Positions 24,346 through 36,249 of a stretch of 64,000 nt of DNA are shown here, in pieces. Every line of letters begins with the position of its first letter. Position 1 is the first letter of the stretch. A program made the translations under genes and the position numbers. Location of the stretch: assembly GCF_021155765.1 (NCBI RefSeq), contig NC_060105.1, positions 17,765,001 to 17,829,000 on the forward strand, given 5' to 3'. Below the pieces are notes generated by a model. The model saw only the letters and a program-made list of their open reading frames with translations. It searched no databases and had not been told where the DNA came from. This stretch comes from Diprion similis. Taxonomy: Eukaryota > Arthropoda > Insecta > Hymenoptera > Diprionidae.

Positions 24346-25420
24346 AAATTTTATTTCATGTTCAAACGTTTCAACGAATTCACGTGCTCAAGTCAATATT
24401 TGGTATTTTGAAAGAGAGACAAACATGAAATAAAAATATTCGGTTATCAGTTATTGACTTGACCTCACAGAATTGGTTCATGCTGATTTGGTGTCAGATG
24501 TGTATGCGGTGCTTTTGTATAGCTGTATGTCCGAAACAACTTTACTATAATGAATAATTATACTAATATAATGATAATAATACAATAAGCATCTAAATCT
24601 AACCATATCAAAGCAAAGGAAGAAAGAAAAGAACGTACATGCTCAAATACTGCTCTTATATATATGTATACAAACGTATCATAGTATGTTTATTTTTACA
24701 GCGCAGTTTCAAATGTGTAATTGCTTTCTAATTTAGAGCATTGTATTTTGAGCGCAAACCAAAGGTTCAACGTAATACACTTTTGTGTTATTCTCGTCCA
24801 CTTTTATTTTTATTTCCTATACATTTTTCAATTTTCCATCAATAAAAGTTGTACCAAATTTGAAATAATATATGGCAATTTTATTTGTTACAATAGATAT
24901 ATTAAACCCTCAATTCTCTAACATACGGCTTCAAAGTTTTTAACATTTTCAGAACCAAAATCTATCTATACCTTCTCATCCATACCTTTATTATTTTAAC
25001 TTTGTTCCGCGATGAAACTTCTGAAGTTTGTCAACATTCATGATTGTTTATGGCAATTTTTTATTTGATTCAAACTATACTTTCGTACTTACAATTCGTT
25101 CTAACAGAGAAAATTGTATGAAAAGTCAAATTCTACTTATTTTACTTATGGCTGCCCTTTGTTCACAGTTCGATAAGCAATTGGTCTGAATTTATAAGAA
25201 TAAAAAATTAAAATATGTATCAATCTGTTTGAAAATTTTGCAATTACGTTAGTTTATTTTGCCGCTTGGCTTGAGCAAAATGTTATCCTCAGTTTTCACT
25301 GTTTCATAGAGATATTAAAAATGTCAATGTTTCGTAACTGTAATACTGCAAGGTTTGGTGAAATTGCACGTATTTTAAACAATTAGAAAGCTTGTGTGAT
25401 TCTGTGTTGCTAACTTGATC
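24346..25420. other. Intergenic, no gene seen
   Basis: AT-rich DNA between repeat family D and the Rrp4 stop codon. The right end should include the Rrp4 3' UTR. Nothing else is supported. Confidence 0.5.
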
Positions 25421-28134
25421 TCAATCAATTCTCTCGCCGAGCCTCTGCTGTGTGAGAAGAGCGACGTCGAGTGCGGCTTCAGGTTGTAGTAACTCGTTCG
25501 CGGAGTATTTGGTAGATTCGTCATAAGCGTAAATGACTGACGTATCTGTGAGTAAAATGTTAGATCTAGCTAAAGCCAAAATGCAATTTCGCAACCGCGC
25601 GCACATTTCTCGATCCTGCTGCGGTATGCGGGACAAATCTTGCGCAAAACCACCTTCCGTCCGATCAGCGTTGTGAATGCTAGCGCCTATCCACACGTAT
25701 CCGTTATTCCCCAGTATCAAACTGGCGCCGATTAACAAATTGTGGAAATGAATCTTCTTTCGTTTAATCAACGAAGGTGGCACTTTCAACAAAATTCCCT
25801 GTGACAGCTTTCCATACTTCAAAACCCTTGTGTGCAATGAGAGCGAACCGTCGACAAAGACGTTTTGCACCTCCGCACAGATCAAGTCACCCTCTTGCAA
25901 GTAACGTCGCATTGTTTGTTCGTCCTCTGCTGATCTCCGTCTCTGAAAGACATTTTTAAACAATGACAGACATTCGACATAAGAATGAATGCGTTCTCCC
26001 CTTGAGTAAGAAGTTGGAAATAGAGAAAAAGTGTTAAAAAATTTCCAGCAATATTATTTGTACCAATGATGGTGATCAGGAATGAAACGATATTCCTGCA
26101 ACGGAAAAAAAATGATGGAAGGTTTTAGAATTAAAATGTTGACTATGATTAAATTTCTGCCATTTTCGTCCGATTCTAATGATTTTGGGTTCATGTTGTT
26201 CACTGACTAGACCCTCATAAATTGTCTGGTATACATTCAAGAATTCTTTAAAATCAACAAAATAAATCCAAAACGTTAGATTAGAATCGGATAAAAAACA
26301 CCAAAGTTCAAGGGATCAAATTTTTATGGTGCATCGCTCTTTTGTAGCTCTTTTGTATTCAGAAAAGTTACTCATATCCTAAAAATCGTCCAAAAAATTG
26401 GAGGGTTCATATAGGAAGAGGGTGAGTCTGCTCGGTCAGTAAAGGTAGGAATACTACATGACCTTAAGTGCAGTAAATCATGCACAGATAATCGCTTGTT
26501 CTTGATACATCTCAAGTTCAGACTCAAGTTTAGAATAATACTCGAAACAATGTTTGCAACATTGATGTAACCAAGTATCTCTGAGAAATCAAGTCATTTC
26601 ACAAAATTAGAATTATTTGGGATTCAGAAAACGATATAAAGACGTAAGGCAACCTCAAGCTGCGCAACAGTGATTATTTTTCAGTAGCGTCACAAGAATG
26701 TTACTAACTTGATCTTCATTGTAAAAAACATTAACCCGACCTTGCATGGATTGTAAAGAAAATCGGTAAGGTAGTCAAACCTACCAATTCTCCGCCAGGA
26801 AGATTGACACTGGATAAAAGCAGGGCCGAATCCAATTTTGAGTTGGTATCAACCTTCCAGCGTTTTTGCTGAAGCTCTGTAATTCGACCGACAACTACAT
26901 CTCCTATTTCGCCTTGGTATCGTGCTTTCAGTGGTTTCACGGATATTAGTTTATTCACTTTTTCCAGCACACCGGCGACGGATGCACGCAGCGTGTCGTT
27001 GTCATCCATGTATGTTCCATGACCTCTTTATAACATTACAAGACATAGAATTAAATTCGAAGCTAATGAATCTTAAATCATAAGTCTTCTGTATGCATAA
27101 TTGGTGATATTTAGCTTGGATTTAAATAGGATTAATAACACTACGGACATTCACTCGTTTAATGGAGCTCAGTGATTTCACTTTATCCAGAAAACTAATA
27201 AAATAAAAGATATATAAGAAGGTATTGAAACAGATTTGTTTGCTGTCTGCAAATCCGAATTTCACATCAAAACTGATGGCATGATTCAAAAGTTAAACTA
27301 AATCAATCGTTTTATTGTTTTGAATAAATGCCGATGGATTTGATTTCATTCAACTTTTTTGGTTCGATCGTAATACCATTAAGACCTAATCTAATTTATA
27401 CTATATAATGACATCTCTATCCATTTTCCTTTGATTGTTTTGTATACTTTTGAATTCACTTGAAATGAAGTTTAATACGTCTTGATCAAGTTAATTTCCA
27501 TCTGATCATTTCTGTTCAATTACTGCAACAATTGCATTAGTGCATTGAGTTTTCTTATTGATCCTCTTTGTGGCGATTCAAATTGCTATAAATCCAGTTC
27601 AATCTGTGACAAGATTCTGAATTGCCAAATATAATTATTCAAATACTTTGACCTACACTCTAGTTATATGAAATAGATTTCAATGATTTTAACTGTAATG
27701 ATACTTCATCGGTCTTTCATTCTTGCAGAAATTATGATTGCAACAAATTCCACTAGTTATCCTAGCTATTGATTTCAATTGCAATTGTATTTTTTAAATT
27801 CTCTATTGGTGAATTCAATTGGTTTTGGATCTGGTTGGACTATATAAGTAGTATTATTGGAAAGAGCGGCAAAACAGGTATAAACGGATTTGGCATATTC
27901 TTCAATAGAAAATAGTCACAAGGGAAGTAATAACAGAGGAGCTCATTGGATGACAGCATGGGTTATGATATACCTCATAAAGTCAGGCTGACTACACACC
28001 TCTTCACCGGGTGTATAAAATCTGGGCATGCCATGGTCACCGTTAGATAAATTCGTATTAGTGCGATGAACTGCAAGCCGCACGCGGATAATGTCTTCAC
28101 TGTTCATTGTGAGGTTATGTACTGTTCTTGTCAC
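25421..28134 (-). CDS. Rrp4: Exosome complex component RRP4 (EXOSC2)
   Basis: Exons, minus strand: 28134-27974, 27025-26785, 25942-25421 (stop), giving 307 residues (human about 293). Phases close: ATG-AG joins A-GGT to give the signature FMRGHGTY, and GGELRRRSAEDE crosses the second junction. Domains: N-terminal region; S1 RNA-binding domain (about 90-165, ASVAGVLEKVNKLISVKPL, GDVVVGRI, KLDSALLLSSVNLPGGEL); KH domain (about 200-290, GASLILGNNGYVWIG). Known role: Rrp4 is one of three S1/KH cap proteins of the RNA exosome, guiding RNA into the core for 3'-5' decay in nucleus and cytoplasm. Start: a second in-frame ATG at 28107 (MNSED) is a plausible alternative. It is head-to-head with CCT6. 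Intron 2 carries a truncated family B MITE. Confidence 0.94.
26303..26467. mobile_element. Left-truncated family B MITE in Rrp4 intron 2
   Basis: Contains GGTGCATCGCTCTTTTGT and ends with CGGTCAGTAAAGGTAGGAAT then ACATGACCTTAA, matching the interior and right end of the copy at 14419-14825. The left terminus is missing. Confidence 0.65.
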
Positions 28135-28443
28135 TGTTTATTTACTGCGGATACTGCGGTTGATGAAAAATTTTTAAATCGTATTGACAAGTGTTATTAT
28201 CACGAAATAACGTTGTAACAACTGATTACAATGTTTTCACACCTCGTACTAACTCTACTGACACTGGATATGTGCGCAAAATCAGTTTTTGGCGCCTAAT
28301 TAATAGACGTAAGAGGATAGAGAAGCACATGTTTGTAGACTAATTGGTGTTGCCAGCCATCAGGCGCAGTGCACTAAAGTGACTCCAGTGCTGCCAGTAG
28401 CGCTATTGGCTTATAGATATCAGCTCCATATAATTAGCTGCTT

Positions 28444-29200
28444 TTCGAAATCGTTTGTAGGTTGTTTGCAGGTGATTGTAAGTCGTTTCCCGTCGTTTTT
28501 AAGTCAATAGTTCAATTTTTATTAATAAAACAAATTTGGCTATTGCAGGTGATTGTAAGTGACTTCGCATCGTTTGTAAGCCAGTAGTTCTGTGGTTTAT
28601 TGATAAAACAATTTTATCTAGGGAGTTCGAGTGACGTCAGCTTCTTTACGCTTGCAATATACGATCGAACACGATCTAATTGAGTTCTGCTTGCGCGAAA
28701 TCATTCGTAGGTGGATCGTGGGTGTTTAGAAGCACTTCTCCAACCTTTAATAATCTCCGAATTATCTCTGAAACTTGGAACAAAAAATCTCTCCCCCCTC
28801 GAAGGCAGTCTCTTCTTATAAAAATAGGAAATAAAAACTGAAATGACTGCAGCCAGGCACCAGTTCCGAGAGTTTATCCAATCTCAGCGCATCCAACTTA
28901 CCGCAGCTGCACATTAAGTGACAATTGCATCAAAATTCTATTTCGGGTCGGGCAATCGTTTATTTCACGTTTTCTAGGTGTTGAATAACGCAATCCAAAT
29001 GTTGGAGAGTCGATTGCTGATTCGCAAAAATTAAAACATGAAACAAACCATTGCCCCACGCGGAATAGAATTTTTATGCAATTTTCAGTTATTGAGAAAC
29101 TGTGGTAAATTAGATACGCTGGGATTGGACAAACTCTCGGAACTGGTGCCTGGCTACAGTCGTTTTAGTTTTTATTTTTTATTTTTGACAGTAAAAGGCC
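28444..29200. mobile_element. Fold-back element, family E, copy 1
   Basis: The block at about 28840-28980 (GCAGCCAGGCACCAGTTCCG, CAATTGCATCAAAATTCTAT) recurs inverted at about 29036-29180, only some 50 bases away. The left part (GTTTGTAAG, AATAGTTCAATT, GAGTTCGAGTGACGTCAG) matches copy 2 at 51590-52115 in the same order. No reading frame. Confidence 0.65.
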
Positions 29201-29683
29201 GGACCCCCGCTGTTGCTTTTTCCTTCTAATTGAGGCTCCCGCTCGGTGCATACATCACGCAGTCTATCTTTATAAGTCTATGATAGAAGACCGTGAAAGG
29301 CACCCGTATGTAAAATCCGACCAGAACGTCGATATTTTTTATTCGTGGTGTGAGTATACATGGTGTGCCATCCCGTTTAGGTGTGCACCTTCGTTCTCCA
29401 GAAAAGTTCATCTTTCACGCTGGACTTGAGTAACATGTGTACCAACGGCACCAAAATACCCTAGATCGGTGGTGATTAATTCTTGTGACCTTGAATCTGC
29501 ATGGTGAAAAAATGAGCGGGACTTTAAATACATAGGCTTTAAATGACTCACACCACGTACACTATACATGATGGCATTACCGAGCAGGGTAGCGTTTCAC
29601 CAGAAAAATAATTCCCTAACAATCTAGGGATTTCTTTAGATTTCGTGGAGTTCCGTTCGACGTCACACATAAGGCAAGACTTA

Positions 29684-29760
29684 GGGCGCATTCCTAAATT
29701 AACTCCTAGTGCTATCGGCTATTTGTTATCTCTTTTGTTAGCTAGTTTGAAAACGCACCC
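29684..29760. mobile_element. Small TIR element, family F (short, diverged copy)
   Basis: Starts GGGCGCATTCCTAAATTA and ends TTTGAAAACGCACCC, diverged inverted ends of the 51355-51485 element. It contains the CTCCTAGTGCTATC block typical of the family. Confidence 0.5.
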
Positions 29761-29798
29761 ATAGTTGCGCAGCGAGTGCAGTGAAAAACGTTATTATT

Positions 29799-29929
29799 GG
29801 TTCGTTCTGATATTAGCTCCCAGTGCTGTCAACAATCTCTTATCTCTTTCGCGCAGCCCTGTTCGTAAGTAGCTCTGTCTCTATCTTAGGGAGTTTTTAG
29901 CGCTGCCAGTCCATTTCGGAACGCACCCT
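29799..29929. mobile_element. Small TIR element, family F, second copy
   Basis: About 130 bases containing GCTCCCAGTGCTGTCAACAA and ending CCATTTCGGAACGCACCCT. It matches 51355-51485 along its length. The left end is diverged (GGTTCGTTCTGATATT). It lies about 145 bases before the CCT6 start codon, so it may form part of that promoter or 5' UTR. Confidence 0.6.
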
Positions 29930-30073
29930 ATAAACATACATTTCGGTGGTTGGTACTCTGACTCATTGCTCCGAAATTTTCCGATCTAAAAGGCACTGCA
30001 GTTGTTTCTCGAAGCGGGTGTATTCGCGGCGTTACAATCATCTCACGTTATTTATTATAAGAATAATAAAGAA

Positions 30074-33000
30074 ATGGCAGCGATTAGTCTCCTAAACCCG
30101 AAAGCTGAGTTTGCACGAGCGGCTCAAGCTCTGGCTGTCAATATATCGGCAGCAAAAGGCATCCAAGATGTGATGAGAACAAACCTCGGTCCGAAAGGGA
30201 CTATGAAGATGTAAGTTGATTTCGCCGCACATGTGATCACTCAATTGTCCCTGCCTATGTCAATTCGTCGGCATTTTCTCAATCTCCAAAATAATAATTT
30301 CCTCCATCTGTTACAATGAACCTTAATTCTGTTCTCAATCATCAATCCGAAGCTGATATAATGCAGCGAATTAACGTATAATCAAAATTTATGTCCATAT
30401 AAGGTCATCCACAGTGAATACACCTACGTCTTACACACCTACTATATCCCTAAAGGCCTGATACTGATTTTGGTTTTAAACTGTGACAATACTAGAACAG
30501 TGCTGAATGCTGCTTAGACATATTATGAAGCAGCTTTAAGGCTTTATCGAAATTCTATCATAAGCGACAAATTGAATTTTATAATTATTACTTTTTCAGA
30601 GTGCCGATATCTCTTGGAACTTACTCTGATGATAGGACTTATGATTTTAGTACTTGTGAAAGTTAAATTCAATAGCCTCAAATCGAGTGTAAATGATATG
30701 TTTCCGTCAACTTTCCAAACTTTTCTTAGTCAATTCATAAGGACATTAATAGTCTTATCATCACCCAAAATTTAAACAAATTTTATCACACAGCATCAGA
30801 AAGAATTATGAAATACAATTTGCCGTATTCGATAGACGTCCGACATCTCTGTAACCGGAAAAAAATCTTTTAATTGGCATAACGGAAATTAAAACCAAAT
30901 CCTTGCCACCCATGCTACTTATTATTTCAGCCATTATCTTTATAATTTTTGAATTCTTATCCTACATCTATTGTAAAAATTTGTGACAAATACCAATTTC
31001 GTCGTAATGATATTCGGAGGCTTGTTTATTACTTTATTTTTAAAGCACTTCGGACTTGACCATTCAGTCTTCATTCCTTAATAAAATTTCAATTAGAGAA
31101 TAAAAAACTATACGTTACGCGTTGAAGAGTAGATACGTATACGAGATCGAGGTCCATCTCGTTATCGTAACGAAACATTGAGAACGAAAATGACTATTTT
31201 CTTAATTTTACAGTGATTTACAAAACACTGTAGAAGGTAAGGCACGGTACTAGGTTTAGGATATTTTCAAGTTCAATTCGTAGTTCCCGCGTTAATAGAT
31301 TCTAGATAATCCATGGCGCGAGTGCCTAGAGGTAGTCTGTTTCAATTTCGGATGATGCGATTAATAGTTTTATAATACAGGTAGTTGCTTTTAGCTGCGG
31401 AATCCTCACAAAGAGTACGTGGGTTTCTAATTGGATAGTCGACACTTTTCACTACAAACAGTTCCACGTTGCAGTCACATTTAAAATTACGGTTTAATAG
31501 TTTGAAAGTTAAAAAATCGTCTGAGATTATATAAATGGATTAAATCGTACTTAATTTTAATCACCGAATGAACGTGCCGAAATCGTGCTCAAACCTGTTC
31601 ATAGGGTTACCCGAATTTAACGCTAGATGTGTGACAACACGGTGCTGGACCGATTGTAAAATATTGACCAAATTGTTTGTATATGGGGACCAAAATGGAC
31701 AACAACATAATAAAATTGGGCGGACAAGGGTTTTATAAAGATATAGTACAAATTTATTGTTCGTAAAATCGTTCGAAAATATGAAAGTAGACACGATGAA
31801 TAGAAAAGCAAATCTAGCTAAGATCTCTTAACTGGATGGTCTGGGAGAAGTCGCGATTGAACAATGCCTGAGGAAATTGATACTCAAGGTATTCCACTTG
31901 GGCTCGTTATGCCATTCAATTTCCTTCCGGGTAAAGTCGCCCGCAATGACGATTTGATGATCGAGAAATCTAGATAAGGATGATCCGACTCAGTTCGTAA
32001 GCCTAGAGTAGGATATATTAGCCTCGCTCGGGGAGATATGAAGAGCATTTGTTAGGCTGTTTAGATTAGTACATAAGGTTCTCAGTGTACCATATATCTA
32101 GTATTCGGTATACGGTATGCAAAATATCCAGTTTTTTTTAAGTACATTATCTATATGCACATCCCATCGTATACTATAATCGAAAACGACCCCTAAGTAG
32201 GTAAATTTTTTAACTCTATCCATTTTATTATCTAAAATTATTACCTCATATGGAAGCCCCCGAATCCCGTATAGTTCTAGCTTCTCCAAAAGAATACTAC
32301 GATTATCAGTATCAAAGTTTTCATACGGAGCTTTGAACCTGTGAATAATGATTCATAGGTTGGTGTCCGGAGCAGGAGATATTAAAATCACAAAAGATGG
32401 GAATGTCCTCCTGCACGAAATGCAAATCCAGCATCCAACGGCGTCTCTGATTGCCCGTGCGTCGACGGCACAAGATGACATGACCGGCGATGGAACGACA
32501 AGTACCGTTCTGGTGATTGGAGAGCTTATGAAACAAGCCGATCTCTACATCTCCGAAGGACTCCACCCCAGAATGCTTACGGAGGGTTTCGAATTGGCCA
32601 GAGCCAAGACAATCGAGGTTCTGGATTCTCTGAAAATTCCCATCGAGCCCACCAGAGAAGGGCTTATGGATGTAGCCAGGACATCACTGAGGACCAAAAT
32701 TCATCCTAGCCTTGCCGATAAGCTTACCGAAGTTTGCGTTGACGCAGTTTTGGCCATTAGACAGGATGAACAGCCTGCCGATTTGCACATGGTCGAGATA
32801 ATGGAAATGCAACACCGAACTGCAGCTGATACTACCTTAGTTAGAGGAATCGTCATGGATCATGGCTCCAGGCATCCGGATATGCCAAAGCGTGTCGAAA
32901 ATGCTTATATTTTGACCTGCAATGTCAGTTTGGAATACGAAAAAAGCGAGGTATTTTATTAGGAATAATATAACGAAATGGTTACCCTTTCAGTCTGGTG

Positions 33001-35297
33001 TACTGAATCACTCCTGTATTATTGCGAATTCGTTTAAAATTCACTCAAGTCTCATCACACCTGTTGAAAATCTGTAAAATTATATAAAATCTCTGAAATC
33101 TTCGAAATCACACAAAATCTCTGAAATGCTTAAAATTTATGTAAAATGTCTCGAAATGATGCCATTTTAAAATTTGGGGTACACACAAATTGATGAGGGT
33201 AACCCCTTGAAGTAACATATCTCCGACAATATTGCATTACCTTACATAATTTTATAAATAAATGCATAAGGTTCCTATAATCGTTGCCTGATTTTCTAAC
33301 TTATGGGCCAATTTTTTTAGGTGAACAGCGGCTTCTTTTACAAAACAGCTGAGGAGCGTGAGAAACTCTTGGCGGCAGAGCGTGAATTTATTGAAAATCG
33401 TGTGAAGAAGATAATTGCACTGAAGAAAAAACTTTGTGATGGAACAGACAAGTCGTTCGTCATAATCAACCAGAAAGGAATCGATCCCCCGTCTTTGGAC
33501 ATGCTTGCCAAAGAAAATATCGTAGCATTACGTCGTGCTAAGCGCAGAAATATGGAACGCTTGGGGCTTGCCTGTGGTGGTTCCGCCATGAATTCCGTCG
33601 ACGATTTAGTCGAAGAAAATCTGGGTTGGGCCGGGCTTGTCTACGAACATGTTCTGGTTAGTTGTTTTCGAGATGATAGTAAAAACAGGGCGTCGACTTG
33701 CTGGAAAACTTTGAAAACCGTCAATTCTCAATACGGGTATTTTGTTTTCTAATGCAATACTTTGAAATAACCAATTTGAGATTGGAAAAAAAGAAAGTTT
33801 TTTATCCTTCTGACGCATGGATATTATTTAATGCAAAATGTGAATGACAAATTGTATCTTCGTTAAATTTTGAAAAGTGTTGATTTTTTGGGGAGTTTTG
33901 GTTTCACGCTTGAGTAGACACTTTGGACTATTGAGAAGACTGTAGCAATTGTCCGAATGACTAGTTTTATCGATTATGTAATAAACTGTATACATTTTTC
34001 AGGGTGAAACAAAGTACACCTTCGTAGAAGATTGTAAGAAGCCAACGTCTGTAACGATTCTTTTGAAAGTAAGTTGCTCAGTAAGGGTTACAAATTTAGA
34101 AACAATGAAAGCAAAGGTATTCAATATCGAGAATTCTGTAATAAATGGCTAGAATTATAATTTATTTCTGTTACTGCTTAGGGTCCCAATAAGTACACTA
34201 TTACCCAGCTGAAAGACGCCGTTCGTGATGGCCTGAGGGCAATTAACAATGCGATCAACGATCGCGCCGTTGTTCCTGGTGCCGGTGCCGTTGAGGTAGC
34301 TGCCAGTCGGGCCCTTCATGCCTACAAAGAGCAAGTGAAGGGCAAGCAACGACTCGGCGTACAAGCCTATGCAGAGGCTTTGCTCGTCATTCCTAAAACA
34401 CTAGGTGAGCGGTTTGATGCTTTCCCGTCCCTCCCTTTTTACAGAAAAAAAGTTATTGTAATAACAATTATATAAACAATCATTCGGAAATTAAAAAGTT
34501 GATCTTTCACTAGATCGCGACGTTTTAAGACCCAGAGAATCACCTTTGACTATTTTCAAATGAACGTTCGATATCTCAAGAATGAATGTACGGATTTTGA
34601 TGACTTTGGTCCCAATCGACGTGGCTATTCCTAACTTAGAACTGATTACATTTTGGATTTGATCGGTCCAGTATTTTTTTATTAAAAATTTTTTTTTTCA
34701 TGAAAATGTTTCATATAATGTTTTTTTGAGTTCTAACCGGATCCGAATGGGATATTCGTAGGCTGGTCTCTTCACATCAGCCAAATCAACAACTTCTTTC
34801 TCGTAATAGGTTACACATATCTGGCAATTCTTCGAGTTACTTTGTTGTCAGATTCTCTGAAATATTATGTGAATTGTGATTCGATTCTATGACTAACCAG
34901 TAGTTACATTATGGTGTATTGACAGTTTTATATCACTTTGTGTTTTAGCTGTGAACAGTGGGTTTGACTCGCAAGACACTATTGTAAAGCTGTTGGAAGA
35001 ATCCACTGCACTTGGCGAAGCAGTCGGACTGGATGTGACGACTGGTGAAGCTCTCAAACCTGCGGATGCCGGAATTTACGATAATTATGTCGTTAAAAAA
35101 CAAATTATCAATTCCTGGTAAGTCCTTGTCATATACATGATTCTTGTAAGGTTCTTTGAATTTATTATAAATGTACACATGTTTTCAGTTTGTTTACTAA
35201 TTTACTCTTTTCTTTTTGTTGCAGTACTGTTATCGCTAGCAACCTTCTGCTTGTTGACGAGATAATGAGAGCGGGAATGTCTTCGTTGAAAGGATAA
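30074..35297 (+). CDS. CCT6: T-complex protein 1 subunit zeta (CCT6)
   Basis: Exons: 30074-30210, 32359-32950, 33321-33656, 34003-34068, 34182-34404, 34949-35117, 35225-35297 (TAA). They give 531 residues, the same length as human CCT6A. Start [20 protein letters not shown] is the family N-terminus, although an upstream in-frame ATG exists at 30002. Visible motifs: [24 protein letters not shown] (ATP binding and hydrolysis), [30 protein letters not shown]-like ADAGIYDNY. Known role: one of eight subunits of the cytosolic TRiC/CCT double ring that folds actin, tubulin and other proteins using ATP. All junction phases close. Intron 1 carries a decayed LINE fragment reaching almost to the exon 2 acceptor. 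It is head-to-head with Rrp4. Confidence 0.96.
31561..32345 (-). pseudogene. Decayed non-LTR retrotransposon (LINE) reverse-transcriptase fragment
   Basis: Minus-strand translation shows pieces of a Jockey/R1-like reverse transcriptase C-terminal half. First comes an [17 protein letters not shown] stretch (typical of the segment after the first RT motifs), then [20 protein letters not shown], then [20 protein letters not shown] and [11 protein letters not shown]. The YADD catalytic region between the first two blocks is missing, so an internal deletion is inferred. Stops and frame shifts break it. It lies antisense inside CCT6 intron 1. Confidence 0.75.
34560..34690 (+). repeat. Single unit of the roughly 155-bp tandem repeat family, in a CCT6 intron
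   Basis: GATATCTCAAGAATGAATG, TCAATCGACGTGGC-like block and CTTAGAACTGATTACATTTT match the units at 45928-46520 in the same order. Confidence 0.65.
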
Positions 35298-36249
35298 ACA
35301 CTGTGAAACTCCTTGAAAAACTATAATTTATCTCCGCAAATGCATTAGCTTAAAAGATAATTACTTGTCATTGACTTTACACATAATTTTTGTTTCTTCA
35401 CGCGTTTCCATGTATCGAATTTAGGCGTACTACGACAATTTGTTACTTATTACGCTTGCAAATAATGGACTAACATTTCTTACGATTATCAGGAATACTT
35501 ATTTTGTTTTCCCCGTAATTTATGATTTTCACTCTACTCTCTGCGACTCAAACTAACTTTATTCCGTTTGTTGTTGTTACAAAAAGTCGTTTTTGCCAAT
35601 AGATATTTTGTTTCTGGTTGCTCTTACATATATGAAAGATGTTATGATTATTAATCAAGATGATTACATTCCTTTTGAAAAACATTTTCGTACGGGCAGT
35701 TAAAAAATTTATAATTACATCATTTAAAATAGTTAGATATTTTTTTTTTTCTTTATTCGATTCTTATATTTTTAGACTGATTCTACTCGGTGACCAGACT
35801 GCGACAAAAGGCCTGAAACACATTCTGATCGAAAGCCTTAAATTACTTCCTTCTTGCATTTGTTGCTCATCAAGCCAAGGAGTTTGTTGTTCCACGATTT
35901 AGGCCACAATTTCTCATCCCGAATTTGTTGCTCAACAAATCCGAGTTGGGAAGTTTATTGCTCCGCGATTCCGAGTACAATTTTTCTGAGCAACAAATGT
36001 AGAAAAGAGATTTATTGTCGAACTGTTACTACTTTTTACGCTGTAGGTTGACAAGCATAAGAGAAATTGTGCTTTCGAGGTATGAGGGTGGGCTTCCTGA
36101 GTAAGGGTACATAGTTGAGCTCCAAAATTATGACGACCTTACAGTAACAAAATAACAATAAAATATGGTATTTACTACTAATTTTTCAATTTTTTCCCAG
36201 GTGTGGTTTTGCTATAAAACTTATACACGAACTTTGTGGAAAATGGATA
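35298..36249. other. CCT6 downstream region
   Basis: AT-rich, presumably CCT6 3' UTR followed by intergenic DNA. At 35859-36000 a small inverted repeat is seen: ATTTGTTGCTCA on the left and TGAGCAACAAAT on the right, with further TTGTTGCTC copies between. No gene supported. Confidence 0.5.

Larger units (their letters stand above)
28135..30073. other. Divergent upstream region of Rrp4 and CCT6
   Basis: About 1.9 kb between the two start codons, filled largely with repeats: a fold-back element (28444-29200) and two small TIR elements (29684-29929). TATA-like or initiator elements could not be assigned. Open frames at 29038-29411 fall in the fold-back arm and nearby DNA and are not taken as genes. 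Confidence 0.55.

Noticed and set aside
24024-24428. 134-residue frame and an antisense partner
   Set aside because: Both fall in repeat family D; no domain, no splice context.
29038-29229. 63-residue frame between Rrp4 and CCT6
   Set aside because: It is the inverted arm of family E copy 1.
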